Assembly (NCBI GenBank): GCA_030645575.1
Contig: JAUSMJ010000029.1
Location: 1 to 64,000, forward strand
From: Caulobacter sp.
GTDB lineage: Bacteria; Pseudomonadota; Alphaproteobacteria; Caulobacterales; Caulobacteraceae
Direction: 5' to 3'
DNA length: 64,000 nucleotides
Shown here: positions 55,734 to 64,000 of the stretch, piece after piece
Position numbering within the stretch: position 1 is the first letter of the stretch
How the letters are laid out: every line of letters starts with the position of its first letter
Made by a program: the position numbers and the translations under genes
The notes under the pieces: model-generated
Seen by the model: only the letters and a program-made list of their open reading frames with translations
Database searches by the model: none
What the model was told of the DNA's origin: nothing

Positions 55734-55886
55734 GCTCCCCGCTTCGCGGGGAGCTGTCAGGCGGAGCCTGACTGAGGGGCGGCGCCAGCGGCAGACGGTG
55801 AGCCAGAACGCGGCTATTCACCGATCGTTGGCGCAGCCCCCTCCACCGCGCTCCGCGCGGTCCCCCTCCCCACTGCGTGGGGAGGA
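55734..55886. repeat. Family C repeat pair between eno and ftsB
   Basis: One module (55,734-55,780) reads GCTCCCCGC...GCGGGGAGCTGTCAG then CTGACTGAGGGG. The other (55,835-55,886) reads GCCCCCTCCACC...GGTCCCCCTCCCC with a GTGGGGAGGAT end. These are the same modules, in swapped order, as those inside pdhC. They fill most of the 235 bases between eno and ftsB. Confidence 0.8.
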
Positions 55887-55892
55887 TTGAGG

Positions 55893-58242
<2,350 letters not shown>

Positions 58243-58254
58243 CTGCCCTCGCGA

Positions 58255-59190
58255 CTAAGCCAGCCAGATCTGCGGATCGGCCGCGACGCGGAACATCACC
58301 CGCTTGCGGCCGTAGTCCATCTCCACCCGCGAGAACAGCCGCAGCACGTTGACCCCCAGCAGGATGGTCGGCCGGTCGGCCATGCCCCACTGCTTGAACA
58401 GGTCCAGGTCGCTGATCAGCACCGGGATGTCATTGAACCGCAGCCCGCCCAGGCGCACCGAATCGAGCACGCGCAGCTCGCCGGTCGCCTGGTGGCTGGT
58501 CACGCCATAGAGCGGCACCGTCTGGCCCTCCGTGCGCCAGCCGCCGCGCGAGCGGATCGACTCGGCCAGGGCCCGGTTGGCGATACTCATGCCCGCGCCC
58601 GAATCGATGAAGGCGGCGACCGGCGCGCCGTTGGCGTTGGCGTCGATGACCACCAGCCGGCCGAACCGGTCGCGGGCGGAGACGAAGGCGTCGCGCCGGG
58701 TCGAGTTGGGATAGAAGGCCCCGGAGGCGGCGAGGATCTCCAGCTTCCGTTCGCGGAAATCCATCACCAGCCGCCGTTTGGCCAGCGCGTCCACGCCGAG
58801 CAGGCCATCGACGCCCAGCCGCTCGCGCGGCAGCACCGGCAGGTCGAGGCTGTTGAGCGTGATCTTGCCCAGATTGATCGGCGGCGCCTTGACCGTGCGC
58901 GTCAGTTCCGAGCCGGTGATGCCCTGGACCATGACGTCGCGGCCCGGCGGCAGGCCCAGCTGCTCGGCCACGTCCTGGGACAGCACCGTGCGGTCCGCCC
59001 CGGTATCGACCACGAAATGGAACGGGCCCTGGTCGCCGATGGTCACCGGAATGGTCAGGCGGTCATAGCGGTCCTGGCCCGCGCCGATGGTCTCTTCAGA
59101 ATCCGGCGGCGGCGTGTCCCGGGCGAACGCCAGGCGGGGGGACAGGGCGCCCGCGGCCAAGGCCAGAGCAAGGTATCGACGGCTCAGCAT
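58255..59190 (-). CDS. Two-domain retropepsin-like aspartic protease
   Basis: The 311-residue protein has a signal peptide (MLSRRYLALALAAGALSPRLAFA) after GGGGGGAGG. Two aspartyl-protease units follow. The first has FVVDTGADRTVLS and later GVDGLLGVDAL. The second has AFIDSGAGMSIAN and ILLGVNVLRLF. Both carry the D-[TS]-G catalytic triad and a hydrophobic-GG/GV closing motif. Most bacterial retropepsins have one unit and dimerise; two in one chain would let the protein act as a monomer. The substrate is unknown. It is probably periplasmic. Confidence 0.83.
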   Translation of the reverse strand: MLSRRYLALALAAGALSPRLAFARDTPPPDSEETIGAGQDRYDRLTIPVTIGDQGPFHFVVDTGADRTVLSQDVAEQLGLPPGRDVMVQGITGSELTRTVKAPPINLGKITLNSLDLPVLPRERLGVDGLLGVDALAKRRLVMDFRERKLEILAASGAFYPNSTRRDAFVSARDRFGRLVVIDANANGAPVAAFIDSGAGMSIANRALAESIRSRGGWRTEGQTVPLYGVTSHQATGELRVLDSVRLGGLRFNDIPVLISDLDLFKQWGMADRPTILLGVNVLRLFSRVEMDYGRKRVMFRVAADPQIWLA

Positions 59191-59257
59191 GGGGTCCTCC
59201 CCCCTTGATTTGAAAGGAGGATAGCACGAAGCCGACCGGTCGGTCGCTCAAATGCGA

Positions 59258-59289
59258 ACGGCGCCCGGAGGGGTTGCCCCGGGCGCCGT
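59258..59289 (-). terminator. GC-rich hairpin after rpmF
   Basis: ACGGCGCCCGG (59,258-59,268) pairs perfectly with CCGGGCGCCGT (59,279-59,289). It lies 29 bases beyond the rpmF stop on the minus strand and ahead of the retropepsin gene. There is no U-tract, so termination may be partial. Confidence 0.55.
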
Positions 59290-59318
59290 CGAAACTCGTC
59301 GGAAGGCCGTGGAAGCGG

Positions 59319-59501
59319 CTAGTCTTCCTTGGGCGTGATGACCTGGCGGCCGCCGTACATGCCGGTCTTCAGATCGACATGGTGCGGACGGCGCAGCTCG
59401 CCGGTGTCCTTGTCCTCGACGTAGCTGTTCGCGCCCAGGGCGTGGTGCGAGCGGCGCATGTTGCGACGCGACGGAGAGACTTTGCGTTTGGGAACGGCCA
59501 T
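59319..59501 (-). CDS. rpmF: 50S ribosomal protein L32
   Basis: The 60-residue basic protein begins [22 protein letters not shown], the standard L32 start, and ends [16 protein letters not shown]. It lacks the zinc cysteines found in some L32 forms, as is usual for alphaproteobacteria. It stands alone with a GC hairpin downstream. Confidence 0.97.
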   Translation of the reverse strand: MAVPKRKVSPSRRNMRRSHHALGANSYVEDKDTGELRRPHHVDLKTGMYGGRQVITPKED

Positions 59502-59606
59502 CGGAGTAACTCTGCTCGCTGAGCATGAAAACGGTGACGGCGGCCGTCGGGCCGCCGCGTGAGGGCGGGTATATGCCGGAAAGCGCCCGGGGTTTCAAGG
59601 GCGACC

Positions 59607-59903
59607 TCAGCCGCCCAGCCGCGAAAGGTGCTCCATCCGCTCGTGAAGCACCCGCAGGACGGACACGGTCTCGGCCTCATCGCGATAGAAGATGATATGT
59701 CGCCCAACGCGCAGCCTGCGGAGATCGGGTTTTTCGGGCCCGAACACCGCGCCGACGGCCGGGTTGTCTCCTATCCGCTTGAGGCCGGCCGCGAGGGCGG
59801 CGAGGTATCGGGCTGTTCGCTCCTCACCCCATTCGCCTCGACTGACCGTCGCGATCAGCTGTGTGTCCCGCCGAGCCCGCGCCGAGAGCCTGACCGGCTT
59901 CAC
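59607..59903 (-). CDS. parE: ParE/RelE-family toxin
   Basis: The 98-residue protein has the ParE/RelE fold: VRLSARARRDTQLIATVSRGEWGEERTARYL in the first helices, then LRRLRVGRHIIFYRDEAETVSVLRVLHERM as the closing strands. ParE toxins poison gyrase. It starts with GTG overlapping the antitoxin stop (GTGA), the usual antitoxin-first order. Confidence 0.87.
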   Translation of the reverse strand: MKPVRLSARARRDTQLIATVSRGEWGEERTARYLAALAAGLKRIGDNPAVGAVFGPEKPDLRRLRVGRHIIFYRDEAETVSVLRVLHERMEHLSRLGG

Positions 59904-60139
59904 AGGGCGGCGAAAAAGGCGTCGATTTCCTCGGGCGTGCTGAGCGTCAGGTAGCGCCCTGCCCGGATGTCGGCTTCGCCTTCCTCAACAGCGCCGATCA
60001 GCGCGCCGCGCCGATCCGAATCGCGCTGTTCAAGCAGATAGAGCGCGTCGGCGACCACATCGGCTTCGTCGCGATACCCGCCCGCGGCGACTTTCTCGCG
60101 GATGAACTGCTCCAGTTTCGGGGTCAGGATCACGGACAT
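59900..60139 (-). CDS. parD: ParD-family antitoxin
   Basis: The 79-residue protein has a ribbon-helix-helix N-terminus (MSVILTPKLEQFIREKVAAG, YRDEADVVADALYLLEQRD) and an acidic, flexible C-terminal tail (EEGEADIRAGRYLTLSTPEE) that would wrap the toxin. It would repress its own operon with the toxin. The pair lies between rpmF and pyrG. Confidence 0.87.
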   Translation of the reverse strand: MSVILTPKLEQFIREKVAAGGYRDEADVVADALYLLEQRDSDRRGALIGAVEEGEADIRAGRYLTLSTPEEIDAFFAAL

Positions 60140-60175
60140 GCCGCATGATATCCCGGAACGACCGCCCGTCCAGCA

Positions 60176-61885
<1,710 letters not shown>

Positions 61886-62302
61886 TTAATTGCTCGGCGG
61901 GGTTCCGGCCGGGGCCGGGCCGCCCAGGGCGTCATCGACGGCCGAACCCGGAGTCGATGACGACTGGGCCGGAAGGCCGCGAACCTGGGGCGTCGGCGCC
62001 GCGCCGGTCGGGGCCGTCGGCGCGACGGGCTTGATCGCCTCGATGTCGCCACGGCCGACGATCGAGGAGCCGGCGCGCTCGCGGCCCTGCAGGATCGTCA
62101 GACCCACGCACAGAATCAGGAAGATCGTGAACAGGGTCCAGGTCGCCCGGGTCAGCAGGTCGCCCTGGCCGCGGGCGGTCATGAAGCCCGACGGGCCGCC
62201 CCCCATGCCCAGCGCGCCGCCCTCGGAGCGCTGCAGCAGAACCGCCACGCCCAGCAGCGCGGCGACGATGATCTGGATCGTGAGCAGGATGTTCAGCAGC
62301 AT
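61886..62302 (-). CDS. secG: Preprotein translocase subunit SecG
   Basis: The 138-residue protein has two membrane helices (LLTIQIIVAALLGVAVLL and WTLFTIFLILCVGLTIL) flanking the conserved loop QRSEGGALGMGGGPSGFM. A low-complexity Pro/Ala/Thr-rich tail follows, as is common in this group. It assists SecYE-mediated export. It precedes pyrG. Confidence 0.93.
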   Translation of the reverse strand: MLLNILLTIQIIVAALLGVAVLLQRSEGGALGMGGGPSGFMTARGQGDLLTRATWTLFTIFLILCVGLTILQGRERAGSSIVGRGDIEAIKPVAPTAPTGAAPTPQVRGLPAQSSSTPGSAVDDALGGPAPAGTPPSN

Positions 62303-62417
62303 TGCGATCTTCAGGGTCCGTGCGGCGCGGCGGCGCCCGGTCGAAACAAGCCGGCCCCTCTAGCACCACGCGGGCGACCACGCCATAGCTGGGCATAGTT
62401 CCCATCTGTGCAAGTCC

Positions 62418-62933
62418 ATGATTCTCGAAACAGCGCGTCTCAAGCTCACGCCCGTCACGGCCGAGGATGGCCCCCTGATCCATCCGATCATGGCCGACCC
62501 GGGGGTCATGGCGCACATGGACAGCATGGCCATCGACGATCCGGACGTGGTCAGCGCCTTCATCGGCGGCCAGCTGATCGAGATGGCCAACGAAGAGGCC
62601 TTCTACTGGTCGGTCCGGCTCAGCGACGACGGGCGCTACCTTGGCAGCGTCGATCTGTCGGACATCGACTGGCGCCACCACCGGGCCGAGGTCGGCTTCA
62701 TTCTGGGCAAGGATTCCTGGGGTCGGGGTTACGGCTTCGAGGCCATGCAGGCGGTCCTGGGCCACGCCGCCACACTGGGTTTCAAGCGATTGTGGGCCCG
62801 CACCCATGTCGGCAACATCGCTTCGGAGTCGCTGTTGCGCAAGCTGGGCTTCGAGGAGGAAGGCTATCTGCGCGGCCATGTCGATCGCGAAGGCGAGCGC
62901 CGCGACTGCCGGCTGTGGGGGTTGCTGCTGTAG
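62418..62933 (+). CDS. GNAT-family N-acetyltransferase (RimJ/RimL type)
   Basis: The 171-residue protein opens MILETARLKLTPVTAEDGPL, the usual start of RimJ/RimL-like acetyltransferases. It has the acetyl-CoA site as VGFILGKDSWGRGYGFEAMQAVL and the later LWARTHVGNIASESLLRKLGFEEEG. It may acetylate protein N-termini or a small amine; the target is unknown. It is divergent from secG and ends at a family A repeat. Confidence 0.86.
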   Translation: MILETARLKLTPVTAEDGPLIHPIMADPGVMAHMDSMAIDDPDVVSAFIGGQLIEMANEEAFYWSVRLSDDGRYLGSVDLSDIDWRHHRAEVGFILGKDSWGRGYGFEAMQAVLGHAATLGFKRLWARTHVGNIASESLLRKLGFEEEGYLRGHVDREGERRDCRLWGLLL

Positions 62934-62938
62934 GCGCA

Positions 62939-62965
62939 GGGACACGCACTGAAGTGCATGTCCCC
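62939..62965. repeat. Single REP-like palindrome, family A (copy 3)
   Basis: GGGACACGCACT faces AGTGCATGTCCC, matching unit 2 of the pairs at 19,871 and 40,965. It lies in the 40-base gap between the convergent acetyltransferase and tpiA genes. Unit 1 is absent here. Confidence 0.8.
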
Positions 62966-62973
62966 GTGCAAGT

Positions 62974-63723
62974 TCAAGCCGCCCCGATGATCCCGAGGAA
63001 GTCGATCGCCTTCAGCGAGGCGCCGCCCACCAGGGCGCCGCCGACGTCGCGCAGCCGCAGGATGTCGGCCGCGTTCGACGGCTTCACCGAGCCGCCGTAG
63101 AGGATCGGAACGCGCTGGCCGTGCGGCCCGAACATCTCGGCCAACACGCCGCGAATCGCGACGTGGACCTCCTCGATCTGTTCCAGGGTCGGCGTCAGCC
63201 CGGTGCCGATGGCCCAGACCGGCTCATAGGCCACGGCGAACGGCTTGCCGGCCAGGACCTCGGGCAGAGATCCCCTCACCTGCCCGGTGACCACCGCCAG
63301 CGTGCGGCCCGCCTCGCGCTCGGCCAATGTCTCGCCGACGCAGACGATCGGCTCCAGCCCCGCCCGGTGGGCGGCGCCGGCCTTGGCGGCCACCAGGGCG
63401 TCGCTCTCACCATAGCCCGCGCGGCGCTCGGAATGGCCCAGGATGACCAGGGTCGCGCCCGCGTCGGCCAGCATCTCGGCGGCGATGTCGCCGGTAAAGG
63501 CGCCGGCCAGCTCGGCCCGGCAGTCCTGGCCGCCGACCTCGACGCCCATGCCGCCCAGCGCCTCGGCCAGGCGGTGCACCAGCGTCGCCGGCGGACAGAT
63601 GGCCACCCGGGCGCCGGGCGGATGGGCATCGACGGCCGCGGCCACGGCGCGGGCCTCGTCCAGCGACGAGCCCAGCCCGTTCATCTTCCAGTTTCCGGCG
63701 ATCAGCGGTCGCAAGGCGGTCAT
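62974..63723 (-). CDS. tpiA: Triosephosphate isomerase
   Basis: The 249-residue TIM barrel has the catalytic lysine in IAGNWKMNG, the histidine in VILGHSERR, and the glutamate in VAYEPVWAIGTG; the phosphate loop reads ILYGGSVKPSNA. ATG 63,723 is preferred over one nine bases upstream because of fit to relatives. It interconverts dihydroxyacetone phosphate and the glyceraldehyde-3-phosphate released by Eda. It diverges from a ppiD-like gene. Confidence 0.96.
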   Translation of the reverse strand: MTALRPLIAGNWKMNGLGSSLDEARAVAAAVDAHPPGARVAICPPATLVHRLAEALGGMGVEVGGQDCRAELAGAFTGDIAAEMLADAGATLVILGHSERRAGYGESDALVAAKAGAAHRAGLEPIVCVGETLAEREAGRTLAVVTGQVRGSLPEVLAGKPFAVAYEPVWAIGTGLTPTLEQIEEVHVAIRGVLAEMFGPHGQRVPILYGGSVKPSNAADILRLRDVGGALVGGASLKAIDFLGIIGAA

Positions 63724-63882
63724 CAACAGCACCCCGTCATTCGGATTTTCCGTCCCGCGCCCTACGCGAAGGCGCGCGCCCTGTCACGCCGCATCGGCGC
63801 CACGCTTGCGGGGTTGGATGCGCCTCCACTATACCGCCCGGGCGGCGCAAACGCTCCGCGCTCCTCAAGGGTCTGTCCTTTC

Positions 63883-64000
63883 ATGCTCGCCTTTATGCGG
63901 AAGTTCGCCAAATCCTGGCTCGCCCTGCTGCTGTTCGTCCCGCTGCTGATCGGCTTCGCCGTGTTCGGCGTGAACCGGGACATCCTCGGCGGCGGCCCGG
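63883..64000 (+). CDS. Peptidylprolyl isomerase PpiD-like, N-terminal part (partial)
   Basis: The frame reads MLAFMRKFAKSWLALLLFVP then LLIGFAVFGVNRDILGGGP and runs off the window. A short basic start, one membrane helix and the FGVNRD-type exit are typical of PpiD/SurA-like periplasmic chaperones that follow tpiA in this order. Only 39 residues are visible, so the isomerase domain cannot be checked. An ATG at 63,895 is an alternative start. Confidence 0.7.
   Translation, partial: MLAFMRKFAKSWLALLLFVPLLIGFAVFGVNRDILGGGP

Overview
This 64 kb GC-rich window looks like chromosome of an alphaproteobacterium of the Caulobacterales (Caulobacter/Phenylobacterium type). The evidence is a TonB receptor of the Caulobacter/Xanthomonas type, the ntrBC-ntrYX-hfq-hflX block next to dusB and a fused ispDF, a pyruvate dehydrogenase E1beta that carries its own lipoyl domain, and many short, densely packed genes with ATGA-type overlaps. 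No rRNA, phage or CRISPR is visible; there is one tRNA (Ser-UGA).

Layout. (1) 1-140: the right end of an IS481-like element. (2) 151-13,480: a pectin/hexuronate island with two pectate lyases, a TonB receptor, KDG kinase and KDPG aldolase, an ExuT-like transporter, a FAH-type hydratase and a type-B carboxylesterase. Copies of a TGACACC/GGTGTCA palindrome precede several transcription units, suggesting one shared regulator. A serine hydrolase and a MarR regulator sit inside this island. (3) 13.6-29.9 kb: mixed genes, including a complete EF-P beta-lysylation set (efp, epmA, epmB), rlpA, and tmk-holB-tatD-MBL without metG. (4) 29.9-40.9 kb: hflX, hfq, a D-amino-acid aminotransferase, ntrX, ntrY, ntrC, ntrB and dusB, all on the minus strand, with ispDF diverging. 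(5) 41-46.7 kb: a spermidine-synthase-like membrane protein, pncC, coq10, lipA and a lipase-like lipoprotein. (6) 46.7-57.2 kb: an acyl-CoA synthetase, then lpd, pdhC, pdhB, pdhA, ftsB and eno on the minus strand. (7) 57.4-64 kb: enoyl-CoA hydratase, a two-domain retropepsin, rpmF, parDE, pyrG, secG, tpiA and the start of a ppiD-like gene.

The metabolic logic is coherent. Pectin fragments are cut, imported and turned to KDG, KDPG, pyruvate and glyceraldehyde-3-phosphate. TpiA, enolase and pyruvate dehydrogenase carry these on, and LipA supplies the lipoyl cofactor for PDH.

Most notable observations: (a) the eno reading frame is intact apart from two consecutive in-frame stops, TAG TAA, at codons 101-102; (b) several families of paired palindromic repeats lie mainly at convergent gene ends, one of them (family B) with loop changes that co-vary between its two arms; (c) some of these repeats have entered coding DNA, forming the interdomain linkers of PdhB and PdhC and the last ten residues of Coq10; (d) both NtrC and NtrX lack the sigma-54 contact motif GAFTGA; (e) an unrecognised acyl-carrier-like membrane protein lies in a base-composition dip near 26.5 kb.
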